Positions 24,976 through 33,855 of a DNA stretch of 64,000 nucleotides are shown here, piece after piece (position 1 is the first letter of the stretch; every line of letters begins with the position of its first letter). The stretch spans positions 32,503-96,502 of the forward strand of contig DASZPV010000077.1 in the NCBI GenBank assembly GCA_035549875.1. The letters are read 5' to 3'. The DNA comes from JAKFWI01 sp035549875. GTDB taxonomy: Bacteria; Pseudomonadota; Alphaproteobacteria; Caulobacterales; Aquidulcibacteraceae. Made by a program: the position numbers and the translations under genes. Under the pieces are notes generated by a model, which did no database searches, was not told the DNA's origin, and saw only the letters and a program-made list of their open reading frames with translations.

Positions 24976-25455
24976 TCATCCCTGCGCGGCGTAACGCGTA
25001 AATATTTCCTGCTTCCCATCTGCACGAAATGCGTAAACGTCGTAAGCGACCCGTCCGCCGTCCTCCCGCTCCATGCCAGGCGAGCCGGCCGGCATGCCGC
25101 GTACAGCAAGTCCTTTGATACCCGATGGGCGCTTTCGCAATAGCCGAAGGACGTCTTCGACTGGCACATGGCCCTCGATGACATAGTCGTCGACCTCGGC
25201 GGTATGGCAGGATGTAAGGCTTGCCGGAACACCCAGCCGGCGCTTAAGCGCCGGCATGTCCGGTTCATCGCGCATGATGGCAGTAAATCGGCCGGAGCGC
25301 TGCGTCAGTGTCATCCAGCCCTTGCAGCACCCGCAGCCAGGGTCCCGACTGATGGCGAGCGTATAGACCTTAGGCGTCGGCGCGCAGGCGATGGCGCTCC
25401 CGAGTACAGCTCCCACGGCGCTAACTCGCAACATGTGGCGCCGACTAAGCGTCAT
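24976..25455 (-). CDS. DUF411 exported metal-binding protein
   Basis: This 159-residue protein has an RR-containing export signal (LSRRHMLRVSAVGAVLGSAI) ending at a lipobox-like Cys. The DUF411 motif SRDPGCGCCKGWMTL at about 35-49 carries clustered cysteines, and SCHTAEVDDYVIEGHVP at about 82-98 adds Cys/His. DUF411 proteins are common in copper-resistance islands and probably bind periplasmic Cu. It lies in tandem with the DUF2933 gene. Confidence 0.85.
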   Translation of the reverse strand: MTLSRRHMLRVSAVGAVLGSAIACAPTPKVYTLAISRDPGCGCCKGWMTLTQRSGRFTAIMRDEPDMPALKRRLGVPASLTSCHTAEVDDYVIEGHVPVEDVLRLLRKRPSGIKGLAVRGMPAGSPGMEREDGGRVAYDVYAFRADGKQEIFTRYAAQG

Positions 25456-25596
25456 AGCGACGGCGCCTTTCCAAATTCCAGGGCGAGGTACATGCCCAGA
25501 ATACGCATGCCCCCTCTCAATCCCTCAGACTCGGGCTTCCAGCTTTGAGGGGTTGTGACATTGTGTGCGTAAAAGAGATAAAACTACCAGGCGGCG

Positions 25597-25875
25597 GTGA
25601 CTGATATGCTTGATGAATTGCTGAAGCGTCTGCGTGCACAACCGATCGACCGTCGGCTCGATCAGCTCGAACCGGCGGTTTGGGCCCGTATCGATGCGGC
25701 GCGCCGGGCGGAACGCGTTAGCGCCGCCTGGGGATGGCGCTCCGCCCTTGCGGCCACCATGCTGACATTCGGCGTCGTATCCGCTAGCCTGGCGGGAGCC
25801 ACTCCGGAAGAGACCTCGCCGTTTGCCATTCACGCATCGCTTGCTCCCGCGACCCTGATTGAGGGCGCGCCATGA
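25597..25875 (+). CDS. CnrY-like membrane anti-sigma factor
   Basis: This 92-residue protein comes first in a three-gene cassette with exact ATGA overlaps. It has a cytoplasmic helical N-terminus (MTDMLDELLKRLRAQPIDRRLDQL), one membrane helix (WGWRSALAATMLTFGVVSASLAG) and a short periplasmic tail, close in size and layout to CnrY of the CnrYXH nickel/cobalt system. GTG at 25597 and ATG at 25606 are both possible starts. The call relies largely on gene order. Confidence 0.72.
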   Translation: MTDMLDELLKRLRAQPIDRRLDQLEPAVWARIDAARRAERVSAAWGWRSALAATMLTFGVVSASLAGATPEETSPFAIHASLAPATLIEGAP

Positions 25876-26312
25876 CGCCGCCTGTGCGCGGACTATTGCT
25901 GACCTTTGCGCTAGCGCTGATTGCTGGCTTCGCGGGCGTCGGCATTGGCAAATTCGTTTTTCAGCCGCCACACAACGCGCCGACACTGCACGAGGTCATC
26001 CACAACAGGCTTAACCTCACGCCAGCGCAATTGCAACGCATAGAAGGCATTGAAAGTGACTATCGCACGCGCCGGAAAGCTTATGAAAAGGAGATGCGCG
26101 CGGCCAACGCCGAACTCGCCGCCGCTATTCGCGACGAGCACGGCTACGGCCCTAAAGTGACGTCTGCGGTGGGCCGTTTCCACAATGCTATGGGCGGCCT
26201 CCAGACGGCGATGCTCCAGCATGTTTTCGCGATGAGGGCTGAGCTGACGCCGGCGCAGAAAGAGATTTTCGACAATACGGTGATGTCGGCGCTTACCGCT
26301 GAGGAGCCATGA
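25872..26312 (+). CDS. cnrX: CnrX-like periplasmic metal sensor
   Basis: This 146-residue protein has an N-terminal membrane anchor and a four-helix metal-resistance domain. His40, His44, Glu61, His117 and Met121 (LHEVIH, IESDY, LQHVFAM) all sit exactly two residues before the five Ni/Co ligands known in CnrX (His42, His46, Glu63, His119, Met123). In that system metal binding by CnrX relieves CnrY inhibition of the sigma factor CnrH. Here the target operon appears to be copper-related. Confidence 0.85.
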   Translation: MTPPVRGLLLTFALALIAGFAGVGIGKFVFQPPHNAPTLHEVIHNRLNLTPAQLQRIEGIESDYRTRRKAYEKEMRAANAELAAAIRDEHGYGPKVTSAVGRFHNAMGGLQTAMLQHVFAMRAELTPAQKEIFDNTVMSALTAEEP

Positions 26313-26884
26313 CTGTCGAGCCCGGTGCGCGCGATGACGCGGCGCTGGTAAATGCCGCCCTTGCCGGCGAGAACCGCGCTTTCACGGACATAATGCGTCG
26401 GCATAAGGATGCGGTTTACCGCTTCATACGCCGCTATGTTGGCGACGCGGACGAAGCTTATGATCTCACGCAGGAAACATTCCTATCGGCATGGAACGCG
26501 CTTTCCGGCTTCGACACGAGCAAGCCGCTTTTGGCTTGGCTCCGCCGCATTGCGCTCAACAAATGCCGGGATTGGAGCCGCCGCCGTCAGGTGCGGCGCT
26601 TCTTCTTCGCCGCCAAATCTATTGACGCCGGCTCAATCGACGTTCAGCAGCCGCCGATGGCTACGGGCGCCGAGGAGAGTCAAATGGCCGCGCTCGATGT
26701 CTGCATCGCCGCCTTGCCCCGCTCTCTAAAAGAGCCGCTGCTGTTGACGGTCGTCGAGGGCCTTTCGCACAAGGAGGCGGCCGTGGCCCTCAAGATCAGC
26801 CCCAAGGCGATTGAAACCCGCATCTATCGCGCACGCCAGATGCTGGCGCGCGATCTGGGACTTGCTGCTGCGAGCGATGACTAG
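26309..26884 (+). CDS. cnrH: CnrH-like ECF sigma factor
   Basis: This 191-residue ECF sigma factor has region 2 AFTDIMRRHKDAVYRFIRRYVGD through DLTQETFLSAWNAL and region 4 LPRSLKEPLLLTVVEGLSHKEAA with SPKAIETRIYRARQML. Its length equals that of CnrH. It is ATGA-coupled to the sensor gene and followed by copCD 88 bp later. Known CnrH activates its own operon and nearby efflux genes. Confidence 0.88.
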   Translation: MTVEPGARDDAALVNAALAGENRAFTDIMRRHKDAVYRFIRRYVGDADEAYDLTQETFLSAWNALSGFDTSKPLLAWLRRIALNKCRDWSRRRQVRRFFFAAKSIDAGSIDVQQPPMATGAEESQMAALDVCIAALPRSLKEPLLLTVVEGLSHKEAAVALKISPKAIETRIYRARQMLARDLGLAAASDD

Positions 26885-26972
26885 GAAGTCGCGCCGTTCG
26901 CATGAGGGGTTTGGCGCCGGGCTGCGTATCCATCATGCCAGCGCGCTCTTGCGCCCGATAAGAGGTTATCCA

Positions 26973-27326
26973 ATGAAAGCTCCCCTCGCCGCCCTGATCC
27001 TGGGCGCCAGTCTTTTGGCCGGTCCTGCTTTCGCCCATGGCGGTATGGTCGAAACCAGCATTCACGACCAGCAAAAGTTCGCCGCAGCGCCTACGTCCGT
27101 GAAGGTGAATTTCGAGCATGAGAGCGCCATCACCAGCGTCACCCTGATGACCGCGGCCAAGAAACAGATCGCTGTCGATTTCAAACCGACAAAGGATATG
27201 GGCAAGGAATATACGATCCCCCTGCCACAGCTCGGCAAGGGCGCATACATCCTCTCCTACAAGTCGGTGTCAAAAGACGGGCACGCCATGTCGGGCGCGG
27301 TAAGTTTCACAGTGACGGGCTCCTAA
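26973..27326 (+). CDS. copC: CopC periplasmic copper-binding protein
   Basis: The 117-residue product starts at the ATG at 26973. A signal peptide ends at GPAFAHG, so mature CopC starts with His, as the Cu(II) site requires. The Ig-like fold ends with KSVSKDGHAMSGAVSFTV, which contains the conserved DGH motif. It is followed at 2 bp by copD. Confidence 0.9.
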   Translation: MKAPLAALILGASLLAGPAFAHGGMVETSIHDQQKFAAAPTSVKVNFEHESAITSVTLMTAAKKQIAVDFKPTKDMGKEYTIPLPQLGKGAYILSYKSVSKDGHAMSGAVSFTVTGS

Positions 27327-27328
27327 CG

Positions 27329-28177
27329 GTGGATATCGCGGCGGCGGCTTTGCTCTTTGTCTTCCGGACAGTGCTTAACGTCGCCGCTCTCCTCGCCATC
27401 GGCCTATCGCTCCATACGGCGTTCGGTATCGTCGGACATCCATCGCTTGGACGGCTTCGCAACATTCTGATTGCCGCCACAGCGGCGGTCGCCGGCCTTG
27501 CCGCTTTGCGCCTTGCCATTTTGTTGGCCCAAATGGGCGACGACGCATTGGCTGTCGATTTCAGTATGTTGCCGTTGGCGTGGACCGCGCTGGGCGCATC
27601 GACCGCGGCCCTATGGATCGGCGCTGGAGCGGTCGCTGTCGGACTCGCGGCAGGTTGGCGCGCCGCGTTCGTGCTCGGCGCACTTGGCATCGCCAGCGGT
27701 TTTGGTTTGACGGGTCACACACAGGCGCTGGAGAATTCAGGCTTTGCTCCGGCCGCAGCAGCCCTTCACGTACTTCTTGCGGGTTTTTGGATTGCAGCGC
27801 CGCTCACCCTGTGGCCAAGGCCGGCCATCCCGGATGCCGCGTTACACGCACGCCTTGAACGCTTTAGCGCCATCGCCGTCGTCGCCGTACCCGTTTTAGT
27901 CGTGGCCGGGATTTGGCTGGCTTGGACGCTAGCGAAAGGATTTTCCGGTCTGACAGGAACGGCTTATGGCCGCCTGCTGCTTTTCAAGCTCGGCGTTGTG
28001 TCTGTTGCGCTAGGCCTCGGGGCGCTGAACCGTCAAGTGATAACGGCGCGGATCCTACACGATCCCGACGCCGGGCAGCGGCTGCTACGGCTCTCGCTCA
28101 GTGGCGAGACTATCGTTTTTGCCGCCGCCATCCTAGCGGTGTCGGCGGCTACCACGTTTGTAGGTGCGGGCGAATAG
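27329..28177 (+). CDS. copD: CopD inner-membrane copper protein
   Basis: This 282-residue protein has eight hydrophobic segments and the CopD signatures HTAFGIVGHPS, SGFGLTGHTQAL and LHVLLAGFWIAA, with His residues in the membrane. It starts at GTG 27329, directly after the copC stop. CopD works with CopC in copper uptake into, or handling at, the inner membrane. Confidence 0.88.
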   Translation: MDIAAAALLFVFRTVLNVAALLAIGLSLHTAFGIVGHPSLGRLRNILIAATAAVAGLAALRLAILLAQMGDDALAVDFSMLPLAWTALGASTAALWIGAGAVAVGLAAGWRAAFVLGALGIASGFGLTGHTQALENSGFAPAAAALHVLLAGFWIAAPLTLWPRPAIPDAALHARLERFSAIAVVAVPVLVVAGIWLAWTLAKGFSGLTGTAYGRLLLFKLGVVSVALGLGALNRQVITARILHDPDAGQRLLRLSLSGETIVFAAAILAVSAATTFVGAGE

Positions 28178-28198
28178 GATCGGGGCAGCACACAGCGC

Positions 28199-29173
28199 TC
28201 AGTACCAAGCTCGCAATCCTACGACGAAACTCGTCGCTTCGACGCTTTCGCCGGCCGCACGGGCAAAATCGGCCGTTTCCCCAAAACTCCGCTGCCATGA
28301 GACGCCGATATAGGGCGCAAACTCCCGTCGAATTTCATAACGTAGTCGAAGTCCTATATTGGCGTCGGTCAATCCGTCACCGCGCCCGCGCGACGCGTCG
28401 CTCTTGCTCGCGAAATTCAATTCGGCGCGCGGCTGCAGCGCAAGACGTTGTGTGAGGAGCAGATCATACCTTCCCTCGGCGCGCGCCAGCACGTCGCCGC
28501 GTTCGCCGATAAACATAGCGCCTTCCAACTCGAACCAATAAGGAGCCAGAGCGTCTACGCCGAGCGCAAGATAGGCGCGTGACGGGCCAGGCTCGAAATC
28601 ATAGCGTAGGCCGGCCTGAAGGTTGGTGTAGGGACCAACGGCGCGCGAATAAAGCGCCTGCGCCTCCGCATCGTCGAGATGCTCGGCGCCTTCTCCCTCA
28701 GTCTTGACGACGAAACGGTTGATGTCGCCGCCGAGCCACGCCTCACCGTTCCAGCGATAACCATTCTCGCCTTCCGCCCGAGCGTATTCAAATTCATTCA
28801 ACATAAATTTAGAAACTGTGGCGCCGCCGTGCTCGCTCCGAAGAGTCGCACGCGCGGCGTCCATCGCGGTTTTCGAGTAGTAGCCGTCGGCGGCGAAATC
28901 GCCGGGTACATCAGGTGCAATCTCATTACCTGCTTCTGGCGGCGAGGCAGGTGCCGCATCCTGATCAGCCGCAGCCGGCGTCTTGGATGGCATTTGAGGC
29001 ATCGCCGGCATTGGCGGTTGGTCGGCAGCGGGCGGTTTCTGCGGCATGCTGGGCATCGTCGGCATCGGTGTTTTTGCAACAGCCGCCGCTGGAGGTTCTG
29101 CATGTTGATGCTGCGCGATCGCGGGAGTCGCGAGACACACAACCATCGCTGTTGTAGCGAAAAACCGGCTCAT
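28199..29173 (-). CDS. copB: CopB outer membrane copper-resistance protein
   Basis: This 324-residue protein has a signal peptide, a Met/Pro-rich repeat region (PMPTMPSMPQKPPAA type, about 36-70) and a C-terminal beta-barrel domain (YYSKTAMDAARATLRSEHGG, LRYDFEPGPSRAYLALG, to the final aromatic RAWY). It overlaps the stop of the multicopper oxidase gene by ATGA. CopB is thought to bind or sequester copper at the outer membrane. Confidence 0.92.
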   Translation of the reverse strand: MSRFFATTAMVVCLATPAIAQHQHAEPPAAAVAKTPMPTMPSMPQKPPAADQPPMPAMPQMPSKTPAAADQDAAPASPPEAGNEIAPDVPGDFAADGYYSKTAMDAARATLRSEHGGATVSKFMLNEFEYARAEGENGYRWNGEAWLGGDINRFVVKTEGEGAEHLDDAEAQALYSRAVGPYTNLQAGLRYDFEPGPSRAYLALGVDALAPYWFELEGAMFIGERGDVLARAEGRYDLLLTQRLALQPRAELNFASKSDASRGRGDGLTDANIGLRLRYEIRREFAPYIGVSWQRSFGETADFARAAGESVEATSFVVGLRAWY

Positions 29174-30981
29174 GCGACGCCTCCTTTAAGAGGCCGCACG
29201 GCGAAGACCTGAAACATGCCCGCATGCATGTGATAGAGCATGTGACAATGGAAGGCCCAGTCACCAGGCTCCGCAGTAAAATCGAATTTTACCACGCCAC
29301 CCGGCGCGACGGTTACCGTATGTTTGCGCGGCATGTGCCCGGCCGGGGAATCCTGCACCAATTCGAAAAAGTGCCCGTGCAAATGAATCGGGTGCGCCAT
29401 CATCGTGTCGTTGACGAGGCTGACACGCACGCGCTCGCCAGCTCGAAATGCGTAAGGCGGCGGGTTTTCTGAATATCTCCGCCCGTCAAAGCCCCACATG
29501 AAGCGCTCCATGTTGCCGGTCAGGCGAATTTCCAGGGTTCGTGCGGGTGCGCGCGTATCCTGATTTGGCTCTAGCGCCACCAAATCCTTGTAAACCAGGA
29601 CGCGGTGGCCAACGCTTTCGAGGCCCTGTCCCGTCTCAGCCGTTCGGTCTTTCGGCATTGGCGCGATCGTTTGTACGCCAGGGCCCAATTCAATTTGGGG
29701 CGCGTTTTTCCAATTGCGCATCGACATATCCATTCCGGCCATGTTGGACATGCTTGCCATCACGTCAGAACCGCGCTTGCGAGGCGCGGCCATACCAGGC
29801 GCAGCCATTTCCATATGGCCGCCATGATCTTCACCGGGCTTGGCCATGCCGCTGTGGTCCATGCCCATGTCTTTCATTGTGCCCAATGGACGCGCGCGGA
29901 GCGGCGGAACGACCGCGACCATGCCGGCGCGCGGCGCCAGCGTCGCCGCCGCAAGCCCGGACCGGTCGACGGCCTCGGCGACAATTGCAAAGGCGTTGTC
30001 TTCGGTGGGCGCAACGATCACGTCGTAGGTTTCGGCATTGCCGATCTGAAACTCGTCGACATCAACAGGGCGAATATTCTGCCCATCGGCGGCGACCACT
30101 TTCAACTTGAGGCCTGGAAGGCGCACATTGAAAATGGTCTGCGCCGCGGCGTTGATGAAGCGAAGCCTAACGCGCTCGCCGGGCTGGAAAAGTGCGGTCC
30201 AATTATCTTTCGGCGCACGCCCGTTGATGAGAAACTTATAGATCGAGCCTGTGACATCCGAAATATCGGTTGGGTCCATGCGCGCCTTCGCCCAGTCACG
30301 ACGCTCGGCGAATGTTTGATCCTTGCCCGCGATGAGACCAGCCACGGTCTGGCGCTGGTAATTGAAGACCCCCGCCTCCTGTTTCATCTTCTCGAAAACG
30401 CGATGAGGATGGAGGAAGGAGAAATCCGATAGGACGATCACATGTTCTCGGTCGTAAGCGACTGGATCGGGACCAGCCGGATCGATGATGATCGGCGCAT
30501 AGTGGCCTTCTTGCTCCTGCAGCCCTGAGTGACTGTGATACCAATAGGTGCCTGATTGCTTGACGGGAAATTCGTAGACGAAAGTCTCACCCGGTTTAAT
30601 GCCAGGAAAGGTCACGCCCGGCACGCCATCCATCTGGAACGGCACCAGCAAGCCATGCCAATGGATCGAAGTTTCTTCATCCAAATTGTTTGTGACGCTG
30701 ATCCGAACTGTTTGCCCTTCCTTCAATCGCACCAATGGCCCCGGAACGGTTCCATTGATCGCGACGGCGTGCCCCTCGCGCCCTTCCAGATTTACGGCGG
30801 CGTGGCCGATCGAAAGACGGATATCGTTGCCCGAGACGGCGGGAGGGCTTGGCGCGATACCCGCGGATGTTGGCTGCGCCCAAGCGGGCAATAGGCCGGT
30901 CAGGGCGACACCTCCGCCAACATAGGCGACCGTCTGCAGAAAAGCGCGACGGCGTGGATAAAAGGGCCCGGGTGAGGTCAT
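29170..30981 (-). CDS. copA: CopA/PcoA-type multicopper oxidase
   Basis: This 603-residue protein has a Tat signal (YPRRRAFLQTVAY). Three cupredoxin domains carry the copper ligands: IHWHG and YWYHSHSG in domain 1, HPIHLHGHFF and the type 1 site HCHMLYHMHAGMF at the C-terminus. A Met/His-rich insert (MGMDHSGMAKPGEDHGGHME, about 375-400) is typical of PcoA. It oxidises periplasmic Cu(I). It should not be confused with the P-type ATPase also called copA at 21761. Confidence 0.94.
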   Translation of the reverse strand: MTSPGPFYPRRRAFLQTVAYVGGGVALTGLLPAWAQPTSAGIAPSPPAVSGNDIRLSIGHAAVNLEGREGHAVAINGTVPGPLVRLKEGQTVRISVTNNLDEETSIHWHGLLVPFQMDGVPGVTFPGIKPGETFVYEFPVKQSGTYWYHSHSGLQEQEGHYAPIIIDPAGPDPVAYDREHVIVLSDFSFLHPHRVFEKMKQEAGVFNYQRQTVAGLIAGKDQTFAERRDWAKARMDPTDISDVTGSIYKFLINGRAPKDNWTALFQPGERVRLRFINAAAQTIFNVRLPGLKLKVVAADGQNIRPVDVDEFQIGNAETYDVIVAPTEDNAFAIVAEAVDRSGLAAATLAPRAGMVAVVPPLRARPLGTMKDMGMDHSGMAKPGEDHGGHMEMAAPGMAAPRKRGSDVMASMSNMAGMDMSMRNWKNAPQIELGPGVQTIAPMPKDRTAETGQGLESVGHRVLVYKDLVALEPNQDTRAPARTLEIRLTGNMERFMWGFDGRRYSENPPPYAFRAGERVRVSLVNDTMMAHPIHLHGHFFELVQDSPAGHMPRKHTVTVAPGGVVKFDFTAEPGDWAFHCHMLYHMHAGMFQVFAVRPLKGGVA

Positions 30982-31229
30982 GGAGGCTCCAAGGATGACG
31001 CGCGGATCGTTACGTAGAATACGCGCCGCTTCCGCGTATCCCTCATGCTATCCCGTGGATTTGTTCGTTGAAGTCCGCACCCTTAGCGGTGCGATATGCC
31101 CGAGCAAACGCGAAACGCCGCGACCAACGCTTCGTCGCGCCGGCCTGCGCTGCGAGGGTTTCTGCAGGCGCGTGCGTATGTGGGGTAAAAGGCGCAATTC
31201 GCCTTTAGCACCTAGCTGAAGAGTAAGTC

Positions 31230-31868
31230 ATGCCTTCTCCATTGCTCATTCGCCCTTGGTTGATACGCGCGTCCCTGTTCGCGCTTGCACTATTCGCCGG
31301 TCCGGCGATCGCAGCGCCAACTATGGCGACGGCGATTTTCGCTGGTGGTTGTTTCTGGACGATGGAACATGGTCTTGAGGAAGTTCCTGGCGTGGTTTCC
31401 GCGGTGTCGGGCTTTACCGGGGGACCTGAAAAGAATCCGACCTACCAACAGGTCGCCAGTGAGCGGACCGGACATGTCGAAGCGGTCAAGGTTACCTACG
31501 ATCCGGCCAAGATCAGCTACCGGCAACTACTCGATCGTTACTGGCGCCTTACAGATCCAACCGATCTTGGCGGCCAAGCGTGCGACCGCGGTAAGTCCTA
31601 TCAACCGGCAGTTTTCGTCGCCTCCGCCGCGGAGCGCAAAATTGCTGAGGCCTCGAAGGCGGCGATTGATTCGGGGCCCCGCAAAGGCCGCGTCGCTACG
31701 CCGATACGCAACGCCGCGCCGTTTTGGCCGGCAGATGCCTATCATCAAGACTTCGCAAAACGGAACCCTGCGTACTACGAGCGTTATCGCGTTGGATGCG
31801 GGCGCGACAAGATATTGCAAAAGCTATGGGGCGGCGCGTCGTCAGTCGGACACTCAGTCTCGCCATAA
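31230..31868 (+). CDS. msrA: exported peptide methionine sulfoxide reductase MsrA
   Basis: This 212-residue protein has a signal peptide ending in AIAAP. The active-site motif FAGGCFWTMEH holds the nucleophilic Cys; DPTDLGGQACDRGKSYQPAVF and the C-terminal RVGCGRD Cys match MsrA recycling cysteines. It repairs oxidised methionines, relevant to Met-rich periplasmic copper proteins. It is divergent from copAB; the 248-bp gap before it shows no gene or clear operator. Confidence 0.9.
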   Translation: MPSPLLIRPWLIRASLFALALFAGPAIAAPTMATAIFAGGCFWTMEHGLEEVPGVVSAVSGFTGGPEKNPTYQQVASERTGHVEAVKVTYDPAKISYRQLLDRYWRLTDPTDLGGQACDRGKSYQPAVFVASAAERKIAEASKAAIDSGPRKGRVATPIRNAAPFWPADAYHQDFAKRNPAYYERYRVGCGRDKILQKLWGGASSVGHSVSP

Positions 31869-32001
31869 GTATCTTTCCGATTCGCTAAAGCCCGTCCGCG
31901 CCGCCCCGCTGCCAGGCGCGCCGAACACCAATCTCATGAATTCGTCAGGACACGGACACTTCGCCGGTCGCATATTAAAAGGCAAAGCTCTTGGAGGAAC
32001 C

Positions 32002-32361
32002 ATGCGCAGAGCGCTTTTAGCCCTAACCTTAATCTCGGCGTCAGCTGGAGCGGCCTTGGCCCATCCCGTCATGACCGAGTCTTCGCCGGTGCACGGGTCG
32101 TTTCTGGCGCAATCGCCGAAAGAAATACGGGTCGCTTTCGCCGAAAATATGATCGCGAAGAATTCAACATTTTCGCTCGAAGATTCAAATCAGAAAACTT
32201 TCAGACTCGGCCCAGCGCCCGGCGACCCTGCGAACCCAACAGCGATCATTGTGCCGGTCCTCGATCCGCTGCCCGCCGGCATGTATTTTGTCCGCTGGAA
32301 GGTCGCCTCGGCCAAGCACGCCAATGTTCCCGGCGTGCTCCGGTTCAGGGTCGGATCATGA
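32002..32361 (+). CDS. second CopC-like protein
   Basis: The 119-residue product starts at the ATG at 32002, which has a TTGGAGGAA ribosome binding site. The signal peptide ends at GAALAHP, leaving an N-terminal His. The Ig-like CopC fold is visible (MTESSPVHGSFLAQSPKEIRVAF, LPAGMYFVRWKVASAKHANVPG), but the usual DGH near the end is AKHAN. It is ATGA-coupled to a HupE gene, unlike copC at 26973, which pairs with copD. Confidence 0.82.
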   Translation: MRRALLALTLISASAGAALAHPVMTESSPVHGSFLAQSPKEIRVAFAENMIAKNSTFSLEDSNQKTFRLGPAPGDPANPTAIIVPVLDPLPAGMYFVRWKVASAKHANVPGVLRFRVGS

Positions 32362-33059
32362 CCGTGTCGCGCCTCGCGGCGATTTCCGCGCTTGCGCTTG
32401 TTGCGTTTGGCGCCGCCGCCCCGGCTTTTGCACACGGCATTGCGGGCAAGGACGCCGAGTTCGTCGCCTCAAATGCAGGACCGCAAATCATCCCGTTTCT
32501 CTATCTCGGCGCCAAGCACATGGTGACGGGCTACGACCATCTGCTGTTCATCCTCGGCGTGATCTTTTTCCTCTACCGGATGACGCATGTGGCGCTCTAC
32601 GTCACGATGTTCAGCATCGGACATAGCATCACGCTGCTGACCGGAGTGCTCTCCGGAATCCACGTCAATTCGCATTTGATCGATGCGATTATCGGCCTGT
32701 CGGTGGTCTACAAGGCGTTCGATAATCTCGGTGGCTTCCAAACGCTGTTCGGTTTCCAGCCCAGCAACAAAGCGGCCGTGCTGATCTTCGGGCTATTTCA
32801 TGGTTTTGGCCTGGCCACCAAGCTGCAAGCGCTGGAGCTGCCGCAGGACGGGCTGCTGGCCAACATGATCGCTTTCAATGTCGGCGTTGAATTGGGTCAA
32901 CTCATCGCGCTTTCGATCATGCTCGGCGTCATTCTGTGGTGGCGACGGAGCGCCAGCTTTGGCAAACACGCGGTGCTAGCCAACGCCCTCATTCTCACCG
33001 CTGGCTTCGTGCTGATGAATTATCAGCTTGCCGGCTTCTTCACCCAGACTGGGGCTTGA
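32358..33059 (+). CDS. HupE/UreJ family membrane protein
   Basis: This 233-residue protein has a signal-like first segment ending in AFAHG and six or seven membrane helices. The family motif YLGAKHMVTGYDHLLFILGVIFFLY and the FSIGHSITL and FGLFHGFGLA His motifs are present. HupE/UreJ proteins are Ni/Co-linked secondary transporters or uncharacterised copper-locus members; linkage to CopC here favours a metal role. Coupled to both neighbours. Confidence 0.85.
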   Translation: MTVSRLAAISALALVAFGAAAPAFAHGIAGKDAEFVASNAGPQIIPFLYLGAKHMVTGYDHLLFILGVIFFLYRMTHVALYVTMFSIGHSITLLTGVLSGIHVNSHLIDAIIGLSVVYKAFDNLGGFQTLFGFQPSNKAAVLIFGLFHGFGLATKLQALELPQDGLLANMIAFNVGVELGQLIALSIMLGVILWWRRSASFGKHAVLANALILTAGFVLMNYQLAGFFTQTGA

Positions 33060-33060
33060 A

Positions 33061-33711
33061 ATGACGGACGCCAAGACCGTGGAAGGTCACGTTGCAAATC
33101 CACCCTCGCCCAAGAAGCTGTTGCTCATTACCGGCGGCGGATTTCTCGCCGCAATCGTCATCGCCGTGTTGTTCGTGCTGCCGGTGGAATATCAAATCGA
33201 TTTGACGGGGTTTGGCCGGGCCTCAGGCTTATCGAAACTAGCGGGCCCCAAAGTCATGGCCGTGGAAAATACGGCTGCAGCCGGCGCGGCTGGCGCGCAA
33301 TTCTACCCTACGCCCTATCGTAACGACGTAATCGAAATCCCGCTCGCCAGCGCCGACGTTGATCCTTCCAAATCCGAACTCGAATACAAGGTGCGGATGA
33401 AAACCGGCGACAGCTTCGTTTATTCGTGGACCGTGACGGGGCTCAAAAATCCAGAAGAGTTCTATTACGATTTCCACGGCGAACAGCCTGCCGGGCCTGA
33501 AAATCCAGAGGCCAAAGTCGTAGAATTCAAACAGGCAACAGGCATGGACTCCAACGGAACGCTCGTCGCCCATATTCCGGGCGTCCATGGCTGGTACCTA
33601 CAAAACCAATCGGTAGGCCCAGTTGTCGTTCACCTCAAGCTGAGCGGGTTTTACGAACTGGTGCCGCCCGGTGAATACGGCAACGCAGCAGGCATATCAC
33701 CGAAACAGTAG
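33061..33711 (+). CDS. transmembrane anchor protein, HupE partner
   Basis: This 216-residue protein has one N-terminal membrane helix (LLLITGGGFLAAIVIAVLFVL) and a periplasmic beta-rich domain with SFVYSWTVTGLKNPEEFYYDFHGEQP and GVHGWYLQNQSVGPVVVHLKL. It begins 1 bp after the hupE stop. Similar single-anchor proteins regularly follow HupE/UreJ genes in metal loci. The molecular function is unknown. Confidence 0.75.
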   Translation: MTDAKTVEGHVANPPSPKKLLLITGGGFLAAIVIAVLFVLPVEYQIDLTGFGRASGLSKLAGPKVMAVENTAAAGAAGAQFYPTPYRNDVIEIPLASADVDPSKSELEYKVRMKTGDSFVYSWTVTGLKNPEEFYYDFHGEQPAGPENPEAKVVEFKQATGMDSNGTLVAHIPGVHGWYLQNQSVGPVVVHLKLSGFYELVPPGEYGNAAGISPKQ

Positions 33712-33855
33712 GCATCGCGAGCGAAGAGGAGCGGCCAATGTCGGAGCGCGTGGCGATTCCTTAAACCTGCTGCCCGAGCGGAAACCCGATTTCCAAAAAA
33801 TCGCTATAGCCGGTAATGATGTTGCCGCATCGGCAGTCACGCGTAAGCAACGGTC

